In this document: positions 56,660-63,947 of the stretch, one piece after another
How positions within the stretch are numbered: the stretch's first letter is position 1
How the letters are laid out: every line of letters starts with the position of its first letter
NCBI GenBank assembly: GCA_964535825.1
Contig: CAZHUC010000005.1
Location: 112,000 to 175,999 of the forward strand
Length of the DNA stretch: 64,000 nt
Reading direction: 5' to 3'
Source: CAZAQK01 sp964535825
GTDB lineage: Bacteria > Pseudomonadota > Alphaproteobacteria > Rickettsiales > SXRF01
The notes under the pieces: generated by a model
Databases searched by the model: none
Told to the model about the DNA's origin: nothing
Seen by the model: only the letters and a program-made list of their open reading frames with translations
Program-made: the position numbers and the translations under genes

Positions 56660-57715
56660 ATGGCTGCTGCCTCCCTAATAAGCGGAAACAATATTACTGC
56701 TGGTACAGGCCACACCGTGAGGCATGGGCTAACTTCCCTTTCCGACCTGATGCAGATGACATTCCCTGAACCAAAGTGGATAGTCCCTAATGTCGTGCCG
56801 GAAGGTGGATGTGCCATACTTGCAGGGCCGCCTAAAGTAGGGAAATCATGGTGGGTACTTGATCTTGCTTTGGCATCCGCTACCGGCGGCAATGTGTTAG
56901 GGAAAATTCCTGTCGAAAAAGGAGGGGTAATTTATTATGCGCTTGAGGATACGTTGCGGCGATTACAAGGCCGCCTCAAGTTGATGAAAACCCCGATTAC
57001 ACAATGTGCGCTTCATTTTGAAACCCGGGTAGCTACCCTTGACGATGGCGGACTGGAAATGATCCACGCCGACTTAAAGGAAAATCGTGAAATACGGCTT
57101 GTCATATTGGATACACTGCAAAAGGTGCGAGGACCGACTCACGGCAATGGTAAAACATACGAACTTGATTACGCATTGGTTTCTAAACTCAAACAACTTG
57201 CCGACGAAAGCGGCGTCACGATCCTTGTAGTACACCACGTCAAAAAGGCAGAAGAGCCGGATTTTATTGCAACAGTCTCCGGTAGTTTTGGACTGACCGG
57301 GGCGGCTGATACGATCCTTGTGCTTGCGCGCAAACGGGGCGAAGCTGACGGAGTACTGCAAGTGACTGGGCGTGATGTAGAAGAACGCTCCCTCGCACTA
57401 AGATTCGATAAGGCCGCAATGCGCTGGGTACTGCTGGGCAATGCCGAAGAATATGCCCTGTCCAAGCAACGGCAGGACATTTTAAGAGTATTAAGTGCAG
57501 ATAAAATGCCGCTGGCCCCAAAGCATATTGCAGAGAAACTCAAGCGGAATAAGGATAATGTACGGCAGCTCTTGTTCAAGATGCTTGAAAAGGGTGAGGT
57601 CCATAAGGATGCCGACGGCAATTATTCTCTCCCCGATAACGCCGGTAACGGTGACAATACTTCTGATACAAGCTACGGAAATAATGATGATTTTGAGAAA
57701 GGAGAACTGGGTTAA
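56660..57715 (+). CDS. RepA-like AAA ATPase (AAA_25 family)
   Basis: A 351-residue RecA-like hexameric ATPase of the RepA/DnaB type used by plasmids, phages and satellites. It has Walker A LAGPPKVGKSWWVLDLALA, GGVIYYALEDTLRRLQGRL, Walker B LVILDTLQKVRG, VTILVVHHVKK and SFGLTGAADTILVLARKR. The C-terminal part (from LSADKMPLAPKHIAEKLKRN) is a winged helix that could bind DNA. An array of RTAACG hexamers begins in its last codons, which suggests an origin. Confidence 0.88.
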   Translation: MAAASLISGNNITAGTGHTVRHGLTSLSDLMQMTFPEPKWIVPNVVPEGGCAILAGPPKVGKSWWVLDLALASATGGNVLGKIPVEKGGVIYYALEDTLRRLQGRLKLMKTPITQCALHFETRVATLDDGGLEMIHADLKENREIRLVILDTLQKVRGPTHGNGKTYELDYALVSKLKQLADESGVTILVVHHVKKAEEPDFIATVSGSFGLTGAADTILVLARKRGEADGVLQVTGRDVEERSLALRFDKAAMRWVLLGNAEEYALSKQRQDILRVLSADKMPLAPKHIAEKLKRNKDNVRQLLFKMLEKGEVHKDADGNYSLPDNAGNGDNTSDTSYGNNDDFEKGELG

Positions 57716-57861
57716 AGCCCCAATAACATTCGGTAACGGCGATAACGATTATACTCACCAACCGTTACCGCGTTACTGGTGTTATTTGGAGCGGAATAAC
57801 GGATTAGAAGATAAAAACATAATAATAAACAATATATTATGTGAAGCGTTATCAGCGTTAT
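57636..57861. repeat. Iteron-like array of paired RTAACG hexamers
   Basis: Nine copies of RTAACG or its complement at 57636, 57645, 57733, 57742, 57763, 57771, 57796, 57847 and 57856. Eight form pairs 8-9 bp apart; the two left pairs point right and the two right pairs point left. The array starts in the end of the RepA-like gene and fills the 174-bp gap after it. It is a candidate replication origin or RepA/Xis binding region. Confidence 0.6.
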
Positions 57862-57889
57862 TGATGTTGCAGAGTGCAGAGAAAAAGAA

Positions 57890-58477
57890 GTGGACATACA
57901 GCCTATTATTGATGAGCTTGCCGGACGTGGCGTAATACTAACGCTAGAGGATGATCGTCTCCTCTATCACGCACCACGTGGTGCGCTGACGCCGGACATT
58001 AAGGAAACTATCAGGCTATGCAAGCCGTGGATTATGCGCCAGCTTCATGCAGGGCTGGGGCGTGTCGGCCTGCACCTTGCTACTAGCAGGAATATAAATG
58101 TACGCTGTCAGATAACCGCATGGAACGCCGACGACTGGCGGGAGTATTTCGATGAACGGGCAGGCATAGCTGAATACGATGGGGGTATGAAACGTAAGAA
58201 GGCTGAACGTGTGGCTTTTGATAGCTGTGTCATACACTGGTTAAAATTAAACCCTGACCGCCATGCCGATCCTAATACTTGCCCACATTGCCGTAAGCCT
58301 AGCGGAATCATGGAAGATACACCATCCATCTTCTATGCAAATCCTCACGGCTTGACGCTACAGGTGCATGATGATTGCTTCCAATCTTGGCTTGCCAACA
58401 GACAGAAGCAGGCGGTAGAAACGCTAACTGGAATGAGACCATTAGCAGACAATAATAGGTATACTGATGGCATTTGA
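57890..58477 (+). CDS. TubC-N-like domain protein with zinc-binding motif
   Basis: A 195-residue protein starting with GTG. Residues 1-55 (DIQPIIDELAGRGVILTLED and following, with RGALTPDIKETIR) resemble the TubC N-terminal docking domain, which also occurs in phage and plasmid replication-associated proteins. The second part has AEYDGGMKRKKAERVAFDSC, then NTCPHCRKP (one CxxC). The context behind a RepA-like ATPase suggests a primase-associated or accessory role; no catalytic site is seen. The next gene overlaps it by 11 bp. Confidence 0.65.
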   Translation: MDIQPIIDELAGRGVILTLEDDRLLYHAPRGALTPDIKETIRLCKPWIMRQLHAGLGRVGLHLATSRNINVRCQITAWNADDWREYFDERAGIAEYDGGMKRKKAERVAFDSCVIHWLKLNPDRHADPNTCPHCRKPSGIMEDTPSIFYANPHGLTLQVHDDCFQSWLANRQKQAVETLTGMRPLADNNRYTDGI

Positions 58478-58853
58478 AGCGCAAATTACAGATAAAATAC
58501 AGTCTAAGGCAAAATCTTGGCAATTCCAGCCCGGCAAATCCGGCAACCCTGCCGGTCGTCCAAAGGGAAGCCGGAATAAATCAAAACTGGCTGCACTACC
58601 TCTTACTGATGCTGATTTGGAAAAGATAGAGGCTATGGAAAAGCCAGATCTTATAGCCCTTATAAAAAGAGCATCGGCCGCCAATTGGGGGTTATTAGTG
58701 CAAACAGAAGATCAAAAATACCAGGCACTATTGGATAAATTGGCAATCTTTGCGTTTACCGTCAAAAATACCAGAACCATGCTGAGGGCAATGAGTATGT
58801 ACCTTAACCGTACGCAAGGTAAGCCTGTGCGATCGGTTCAAAAACGCGTGTAA
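58467..58853 (+). CDS. DUF5681-like protein
   Basis: A 128-residue basic protein with FQPGKSGNPAGRPKGSRNKS near the N-terminus, the signature of DUF5681 proteins that often accompany phage terminase genes. The rest is helical with no known site. It may bind DNA through the basic loop. It closes the rightward replication unit; the 159 bp after it (58854-59012) hold no gene I can support. Confidence 0.75.
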   Translation: MAFEAQITDKIQSKAKSWQFQPGKSGNPAGRPKGSRNKSKLAALPLTDADLEKIEAMEKPDLIALIKRASAANWGLLVQTEDQKYQALLDKLAIFAFTVKNTRTMLRAMSMYLNRTQGKPVRSVQKRV

Positions 58854-59012
58854 ATTATCTAGAAAGTTTGCATTTCTAAAAATGGGGGTGGTGGAGGTGG
58901 TGGGGTATGGCCGCCTATTACGCAGGCCACCCGCCTCACTCTATGGTAATCTCCACAACCTGCATTACTTTTGTCACTTGTCTCTGATAGGCAGCTATGT
59001 CCTAGTAATATA

Positions 59013-59267
59013 TCAAGACTTATGTAGGCTGCTTTTTACTTTATCGAGGATATTCAGTTTTATGCCGAGAGCATGCAACCAATCGTCTAGCTCAAGCACA
59101 TCAAGCCTTCTTTGCCCTAATTCTATCTTTGAAATATTTTGACGAGAAATTGCCAGCTTAACAGCAAGTTCGTACTGTGTAATGGCTCTGCCCTTCCTAG
59201 CTTTAACTAAAAGCTGGATTAACTCGCTATAACGGTGATCGTAAACACTGGGCTTTCTCTTTTTCAT
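59013..59267 (-). CDS. Xre family transcriptional regulator
   Basis: An 84-residue single-domain HTH protein: TQYELAVKLAISRQNISKIE is a full helix-turn-helix, followed by LGQRRLDVLELDDWLHALGI. The ATG at 59267 is chosen over an upstream TTG; it has no SD, so leaderless translation is possible. It is divergent from the RcsF-like lipoprotein gene and probably controls that unit through the inverted repeat at 59280-59311. Confidence 0.85.
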   Translation of the reverse strand: MKKRKPSVYDHRYSELIQLLVKARKGRAITQYELAVKLAISRQNISKIELGQRRLDVLELDDWLHALGIKLNILDKVKSSLHKS

Positions 59268-59279
59268 TAAAGAGATATT

Positions 59280-59311
59280 GCGCGATAATCGAGAATGCGC
59301 CAAAATCGCGC
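59280..59311. promoter_or_regulatory. Candidate Xre operator
   Basis: GCGCGAT (59280-59286) and ATCGCGC (59305-59311) form an inverted repeat with an 18-bp spacer, just upstream of the Xre gene and 98 bp before the lipoprotein gene. Confidence 0.45.
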
Positions 59312-59409
59312 ATTATTCCGCCCTTACTTCATGTAAGTATAGTGCGCCAGAGTTATCAGAAGCTGAAAATTTTGGATAATTTTTAGCAGATCAAGAAGGG
59401 TAAATTTTT

Positions 59410-59799
59410 ATGAAAAAATCTTTGTATTTTTTTTCTCTAATCATACTTAGTGCCTGCTCGGCTGGAATGCCATTAACAAACTTAAATCAAGTGTCTCCAG
59501 AAATAATGAAACGAGGAGTTAATATTAAAATATTCAGAGCGGAGGAAGAACATCCTAGTAATTTTGATTTCAAGGCAATGGTTGAAGGCCATAGTTGTAA
59601 GCATCTAACTACTGATTTGCCTCCCTCACGAGGCGAAGCCATCATGAGAATGAAAGTAGATGCGGCAGAAAAAGGTGCGAATGCGATTTTAGATTATACA
59701 TGTGAACCTTTTGGGACGGATGCTTGGGGAACAGATTGTTGGGCATCGATTACCTGTAGAGGCACAGGAGTACTGCTTCCCTTAAAAGCCTCTAAATGA
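59410..59799 (+). CDS. RcsF-like outer-membrane lipoprotein
   Basis: A 129-residue lipoprotein with the lipobox LSACS (lipidated Cys about residue 16). The mature domain matches enterobacterial RcsF in layout: a strand (VNIKIFRAEEE), the first Cys in GHSCKH, PPSRGEAIMRMKVDAAEKGA, NAILDYTC, and the last two Cys in GTDCWASITCRGTG. All four disulfide cysteines of RcsF have counterparts. RcsF senses envelope stress and signals to IgaA and the Rcs phosphorelay; no such genes are here. It heads the cargo unit. Confidence 0.78.
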   Translation: MKKSLYFFSLIILSACSAGMPLTNLNQVSPEIMKRGVNIKIFRAEEEHPSNFDFKAMVEGHSCKHLTTDLPPSRGEAIMRMKVDAAEKGANAILDYTCEPFGTDAWGTDCWASITCRGTGVLLPLKASK

Positions 59800-59853
59800 A
59801 GCACCAGCAACATCAATCTGGCTACAGTGCCAACACTGGTAACAGGTAATGAT

Positions 59854-60501
59854 ATGATAAGAAAAAAATGGCTTAAGAAACCACTTCTAGTTGTTATCGT
59901 AATAGCCATATTTTTCTACTACATCCATGACAAACAATCTGAGCATGCCGCTTCTATGCAGGTGGCTCATGATGAGCAGGAACTTGAGAAAGCGAAAGCA
60001 ATTAATGTGCTTCCTCCCGGCACTAAAGAGGCATGGGATGCCTATGTAGATCGCCGGATTTCTTCAATGTTACAACGTAGTGGTAGTACAATTCAACTTG
60101 TCGATTTTGAAAGCAAAATCTTGAACAAAACAACCTTTGTGTCGGTTACATCACCTTACATAATAACCTGCGACATGGTTGCAGGAAGTATAAAGTTTCC
60201 TCAGACTGCAACTAAGTATGGGGACGATATAGAAACAGTTACACTGTATATTTATCTGTTGGGGCAGGATTCCAGATTACTACGGGATCATTCAGCACTG
60301 AATACATCACATATGGAATCCGTATCCGAAAAATCAATTTACATTAATCCTGACGTTTCTGAGGAACAACCTCCGCCGCTAGGTGTTGATGTAGAAAGCG
60401 TTGCGGCTGAGGAACTTCGGCAGCACCTTTGCCAGCGAATTACCGACAAGGTACAGTCCATTTTTGCGCAACAACCACAGGCTGATGTGAGTGTGAAATG
60501 A
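59854..60501 (+). CDS. Membrane-anchored protein of unknown function
   Basis: A 215-residue protein with one N-terminal membrane segment (KPLLVVIVIAIFFYYI) preceded by basic residues, so most of it lies in the periplasm. A Glu/Ala-rich helix follows, then a mixed domain with two cysteines. I recognise no family. The ATG at 59854 is chosen because the longer form adds nothing conserved. Its stop overlaps the next start (ATGA). The periplasmic location fits a role with the RcsF-like lipoprotein upstream. Confidence 0.6.
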   Translation: MIRKKWLKKPLLVVIVIAIFFYYIHDKQSEHAASMQVAHDEQELEKAKAINVLPPGTKEAWDAYVDRRISSMLQRSGSTIQLVDFESKILNKTTFVSVTSPYIITCDMVAGSIKFPQTATKYGDDIETVTLYIYLLGQDSRLLRDHSALNTSHMESVSEKSIYINPDVSEEQPPPLGVDVESVAAEELRQHLCQRITDKVQSIFAQQPQADVSVK

Positions 60502-60794
60502 TTAAGCCAGAATATAATCCTCCTCCGCCTCTAGGTTTTTCAAAAAATGAGCCATTTTGGGGGGAGACAATGAGAGCATTTCTAAAATGGTGTTGGAGCG
60601 AAATAGCAAAGACACGGCTAATTTCTTGGCTTTGGCTAGCATTAGCGATCATTGCACTAATCATCGTGGCTAATATGTTCCGGTATGAACCACTTGGTGA
60701 ACATATCGCACTTCGTTATGATAAATGGACAAATAAAATATGTGCTTCATCGCTCAAATACGTTCGTACCCCTGAAATTATTTTCTGTGAATAA
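60498..60794 (+). CDS. Small single-pass membrane protein
   Basis: A 98-residue protein: a Pro-rich N-terminus, an amphipathic stretch, then one strong membrane segment (LISWLWLALAIIALIIVANM), and a short tail with two cysteines. No family is recognised. The 4-bp ATGA overlap with the preceding gene supports it as a true gene of the same unit. Confidence 0.6.
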   Translation: MIKPEYNPPPPLGFSKNEPFWGETMRAFLKWCWSEIAKTRLISWLWLALAIIALIIVANMFRYEPLGEHIALRYDKWTNKICASSLKYVRTPEIIFCE

Positions 60795-60846
60795 AAAAGT
60801 TTATCTGGTTAGCATATAAAGCAAGAAAATTAAGCGGGAGATAAAA

Positions 60847-61260
60847 ATGATGAACACTTCTACACTAGACATTAAACCCAATAGCCCCCATAAGGGCGTT
60901 CACGAACAGTTTTATGCTGCTGTTGCGGCTATAGAAGCATACGAAGCCTTGCGTTTTGATAGCAATCAATTTCTCGCAAACTCATTGCGGTCTCACCATA
61001 AGAAAATCATCAAATCCGTGATTAAAGATTACTTGGCGGCACACGGGCAGAAATCGGGCTTCTTGGCTACAGGATTAGCTTATTATGCCTATGAATTCTG
61101 GGAGGTGATTATTGAGAATTACCTAGGAAATAGCCCAAACCATGAACAGGTGATTAATTTTTCTAATAAAAAAATTCAAGATTTGGCTGAGACTCTTGAT
61201 AGTCAATTTTCTAAAGAAGGTATGGCGGATTCAATAGGCTTCCTAAAAAACCTTCTGTGA
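60847..61260 (+). CDS. Hypothetical protein, 137 residues
   Basis: A soluble, mostly helical protein (VHEQFYAAVAAIEAYEALRF; YAYEFWEVIIENYLG). No signal peptide, no known motif. The SD GGGAG precedes the ATG. It lies 52 bp after the small membrane protein and is probably in the same unit. Confidence 0.6.
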   Translation: MMNTSTLDIKPNSPHKGVHEQFYAAVAAIEAYEALRFDSNQFLANSLRSHHKKIIKSVIKDYLAAHGQKSGFLATGLAYYAYEFWEVIIENYLGNSPNHEQVINFSNKKIQDLAETLDSQFSKEGMADSIGFLKNLL

Positions 61261-61849
61261 TTACCATGCGCTACATAGTCAGCTTATTTCTCTGCGCTGC
61301 TCTACACTTGACATCACCGCCGCGCCAGCAACGATGAATTATTATGATTGCAACTAGTGCCGCGTTACAACACCCGATGTCGCGCGATCGGAAGGGTTAT
61401 TGGCATCGCCAATTATTAAAAAATATTAATAAAAAAAATATCGATGCTTTCTTGTTAATGCTTATCATCAATTACATTTGATGCTATATTTAGCGGGTCA
61501 CAAAAAAGCGGCACACTAAATAGTGTAACCGCTCAATTTGTGAAGCGCATTCAAACTTGGCGGAATGTTGCGCTTCGAGGTGTAGTTATCATCTTATATA
61601 GCTTCCCCTAGTTGTCAACCGTCTTGTCAGTACACAGCACACAGTGCCGTGGTTATTGAATGCGTATTTGTAACTTTTTTGATGGAGGCCTATCAAAAAC
61701 AACTAGAGCGAACGAATCCTGAGACCCGTCCGCTCCAAGCAGTCAATAACCTGTGAGAAGGTTCTCTCCTTTATAAGGAGAGATACTTTGGCTGCAAGGA
61801 AAAGGTACGGGATATTTCTTAAAAATGCCATAACGAAGGGAAATATCCT
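61261..61849 (+). ncRNA. 589-bp gene-free region with a candidate structured RNA
   Basis: There is no supportable ORF. A possible promoter is TTATCA (61462-61467), 17 bp, TATATT (61485-61490). From about 61497 the sequence folds into successive stems: 61507-61533 (AGCGG/CCGCT with inner ACACTA/TAGTGT), 61542-61576 (GAAGCGCA/TGCGCTTC), 61706-61735, 61763-61783 (9 bp) and 61810-61848 (9 bp, covering the SD of the next gene). CTAGTTGT (61608) and ACAACTAG (61699) could pair over a distance. It is either a long regulatory leader or a separate small RNA; it matches no RNA family I know. The first 200 bp are AT-rich and unstructured. Confidence 0.5.
61810..61848 (+). promoter_or_regulatory. Hairpin sequestering the SD of the 61-residue gene
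   Basis: GGATATTTC (61810-61818) pairs with GAAATATCC (61840-61848). The SD AAGGGA (61836-61841) and the base next to the ATG lie in or against the stem, so translation should be off unless the hairpin opens. Confidence 0.55.
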
Positions 61850-62035
61850 ATGGCTAAGACGCTTAAGCCCGGTAGCAATACCGGCAATAATGGCGGCATC
61901 TTCCGTGAGGTTGGGCCGCGTGGTGGTGAACGCGATAATTGGGCAGCTGTGCCTGATAACCGTCCTTTACCGCCTACGACTACACCCGGCTCTACTTGGG
62001 AACGCACTACGCGTACGCCTAATAGTAACCGGTAA
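61850..62035 (+). CDS. Small YjzC-like protein, 61 residues
   Basis: A short, polar, Pro/Gly-rich protein: KPGSNTGNNGGIFREVGPRG, then VPDNRPLPPTTTPGSTWE. The arrangement (KPG, G-x-[FY]-x-x-VGPRGG, PP-T-x-PG) is shared by small conserved proteins of the YjzC kind, whose function is unknown. It has an SD and a terminator. The long structured leader suggests tight control. Confidence 0.7.
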   Translation: MAKTLKPGSNTGNNGGIFREVGPRGGERDNWAAVPDNRPLPPTTTPGSTWERTTRTPNSNR

Positions 62036-62040
62036 TTGAG

Positions 62041-62085
62041 AGAGGGGAGGCTTGATTTCGGTCGGGCCTCCTATCTCATATTTTC
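62041..62085 (+). terminator. Terminator after the 61-residue gene
   Basis: GGAGGC (62046-62051) pairs with GCCTCC (62066-62071), flanked by GAGA/TCTC, and is followed by TATTTT. The rest of the gap to 62300 holds no gene I can support. Confidence 0.5.
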
Positions 62086-62300
62086 CTGCTATATCCCCTG
62101 TCCCGGAAGAGGAAATTTGGCACAGCATCACATTTTTCTGCCGAGCGTGTTGTTCATGTGCCTGTGTTTGGCATGGGCGCACACGATTCAAAACATAGCA
62201 AAGCCACTATTGGAGCCGCTTGGTTTTTGTTTGACCGGCTGCAAAAAAAGAAACATAGTCTTTGTATTATCAGAAGAAAATATATTTATACGAACAAAAA

Positions 62301-62843
62301 ATGGATATTCATTTTAGGTTAGCCAGCGAAATTGATCCGATAGCCGTAGTGGCTTTGTTCTTTTCTTTGGTAAGCGGACTATTCACCTTAATTGTGTGGT
62401 GGAAGTCGGGTGCCAGAATTCGCTTTGTCGTCCTACCAGACATGGAAATTTATGGAATGCCGGGCACAAAGGGCAACATATACATATCATTCCGAGTAAC
62501 AAATATTGGAGGACAACCAGTTACAGTGAAGGGTATTTATGCAAAACATTGGAAATCCGAATGGCAGAGGTTTTTGCGTCGACGGGCAATTTGTTTGTTT
62601 TTCCCGTTCTCAGATGCAATCAATAGCCAAGTTCCTCCCCTAAAATTAGACACAGGGGATGAATGGAATGGAGTGGCTTTACAAGAGCCAAAGCTGGAGA
62701 AGATGTTGAACGGATGCATTGTGTTTGAAGTCGCACACAGTATGTCTCAAAAGCCTGTAAGAGCCAGAATTAAACACCGTCTTTCAGACAAACTCAAAGA
62801 ATTGACCTGGGAAAAACTTGAACAGACCACGCAAAGCGAGTGA
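62301..62843 (+). CDS. Membrane protein paired with the HEPN gene
   Basis: A 180-residue protein with one N-terminal membrane segment (PIAVVALFFSLVSGLFTLIV) and a cytoplasmic or periplasmic beta-rich domain (IYISFRVTNIGGQPVTVKGI, an Ig-like strand pattern). No family is recognised. The ATG at 62301 is chosen over an upstream TTG. Its stop is 10 bp before the HEPN gene, whose SD GAGGA overlaps the end of this gene, so the two are co-expressed. Confidence 0.65.
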   Translation: MDIHFRLASEIDPIAVVALFFSLVSGLFTLIVWWKSGARIRFVVLPDMEIYGMPGTKGNIYISFRVTNIGGQPVTVKGIYAKHWKSEWQRFLRRRAICLFFPFSDAINSQVPPLKLDTGDEWNGVALQEPKLEKMLNGCIVFEVAHSMSQKPVRARIKHRLSDKLKELTWEKLEQTTQSE

Positions 62844-62853
62844 GGAATATTAG

Positions 62854-63705
62854 ATGCAGCCGCACCCCGTTTCTTTTGATCGCGCCTTAGAATTTCTGGT
62901 GACACATCTTAAGGGAAGGCTTCGTAATCCACCCAAAAGCCCTATTGGCAATCACGCATCTTTTGGGTTTGAGATTTGGATTCCTGATATAGCGTATGAT
63001 TTTCATCGACAGTTTCCTGAGCTACTGCACAGTAAGAGCGATGATAGAAATGTGACCCATATGTGGCACACCCCGATCTTTTTGGATGCTGCCTGGTATC
63101 TGGCGAGCCAAGGAATATTACGTGCCAGCCAATATACGTATGTCGGTGGTAATATGGGAGGGGGCGGGCTAGGATTCTCTGTAACCGTGCGGGGGAGAGA
63201 GTGGTTACAACAGGATGATACTCATTTTTTTATTTTTACCCACCCCGGCGCTTATGGAAAATACCTTAAGCGCTATACAGAGCTTTTCGGACAAGGATAC
63301 GAACAACGAGCCAGTCAGGCGTTGCAATGTTTTTCTGTTGGGGCCTACTTGGCTACCTGTGTAATGGCCGGAGCTGCGACTGAATCCATTATTCTAGCGG
63401 CTGCAATAAAAAAAGTAGGTGATGAAAAGAAGGTTTTGGAGATTTACAGGCGAGGAAGCGGTACAAAGGACATCACTAAAAAAATTACACAAGGTACAGA
63501 TGACAGGTTGATAAGGGATTTTCAGCCCCTTACTGACACTATAAAACATTGGCGTGATCCCGCTTCGCATGGTGAATATGTAGATACTGATGAAGTGGAT
63601 GCGATGACTGCTCTTACCACTCTGGTCCGCTTCGCCCAGTTCATGGGCAAGCACTGGGCAGAATTTACAGCGGAGAACCAAACTGCTAATGCAGCACAAT
63701 CATGA
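62854..63705 (+). CDS. HEPN-type protein, candidate RNase effector
   Basis: A 283-residue protein. The N-terminal 135 residues are an unknown mixed domain with a Gly-rich loop (YVGGNMGGGGLGFSV). The C-terminal half is helical: QALQCFSVGAYLATCVMAGA, ATESIILAAAIKK, then HWRDPASHGEYVD, an RX4H motif in the right context for HEPN domains, the RNases of many toxin and abortive-infection systems. A role in phage defence is inferred from this motif and from its place as the last cargo gene beside attR. The activity itself is not shown. Confidence 0.65.
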   Translation: MQPHPVSFDRALEFLVTHLKGRLRNPPKSPIGNHASFGFEIWIPDIAYDFHRQFPELLHSKSDDRNVTHMWHTPIFLDAAWYLASQGILRASQYTYVGGNMGGGGLGFSVTVRGREWLQQDDTHFFIFTHPGAYGKYLKRYTELFGQGYEQRASQALQCFSVGAYLATCVMAGAATESIILAAAIKKVGDEKKVLEIYRRGSGTKDITKKITQGTDDRLIRDFQPLTDTIKHWRDPASHGEYVDTDEVDAMTALTTLVRFAQFMGKHWAEFTAENQTANAAQS

Positions 63706-63711
63706 TAATTA

Positions 63712-63734
63712 CTGCTACCGAGCTTGCTACCGAA
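63712..63734. repeat. Arm-type repeat pair, right end
   Basis: CTGCTACCGAG (63712-63722) and TTGCTACCGAA (63724-63734) repeat with a 12-bp period, matching the pair at 54504-54526 in sequence, spacing and orientation. Confidence 0.6.
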
Positions 63735-63850
63735 CAATAAGGTATATCTAAAGATAGTAGGTGACTATCCAATATACAATGGTGCCTATTGCCAGATGGA
63801 CAGGGACTAAGAGGTAGAGGCAGATATAAGGAAAAACGCTAGTTTAAGAA

Positions 63851-63889
63851 TTTGGAGACCGCCGCTCTACCAGCTGAGCTACACCCCTA
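63851..63889. repeat. Element boundary repeat, right (5'-half tRNA-Trp remnant)
   Basis: 39 bp identical to 54413-54451. On the minus strand it is the 5' half of tRNA-Trp, cut off after the anticodon loop, and so the original chromosomal 5' half left beside tuf. It is not a functional tRNA. Confidence 0.9.
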
Positions 63890-63897
63890 CATAGTAA

Positions 63898-63938
63898 GGG
63901 CAGGACCGGAAAGGAAAAACCCTCCCCGATGCCTGCCC
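63898..63938. other. Hairpin after tuf
   Basis: GGGCAGG (63898-63904) pairs with CCTGCCC (63932-63938). On the tuf strand the T-run precedes the stem instead of following it, so it is not a classical terminator; it may be an RNA-processing hairpin between tuf and trnW. Confidence 0.35.
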
Positions 63939-63947
63939 CAAAAAAAA

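Larger units (their letters stand above)
54451..63889. mobile_element. 9.4-kb integrative element in tRNA-Trp
   Basis: It is bounded by a 39-bp direct repeat and has a tyrosine integrase at the left end and an excisionase-like gene, a RepA-like ATPase and cargo behind. It separates tuf from trnW-secE-nusG. There are no capsid, portal, terminase or conjugation genes. Base composition is more AT-rich than the flanks in the right half. A phage satellite or simple integrative element both fit. Confidence 0.92.

Noticed and set aside
58854..59012. ORF starting at 58882 in the gap before the Xre gene
   Set aside because: No SD, and it runs antisense through the Xre gene.
61788..62039. TTG-started ORF of 83 codons over the structured leader
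   Set aside because: It overlaps the better supported 61-residue gene in another frame and resembles no protein. At most its first codons could act as a leader peptide.
62036..62317. ORF of 93 codons after the 61-residue gene
   Set aside because: It starts within the terminator with no ATG or SD and has no protein-like pattern.
63851..63889. Second tRNA-Trp gene
   Set aside because: Only the 5' half up to the anticodon loop is present; it is the attachment-site remnant.
63898..63938. Rho-independent terminator of tuf
   Set aside because: The T-run is on the 5' side of the stem for the tuf strand; listed only as a hairpin.
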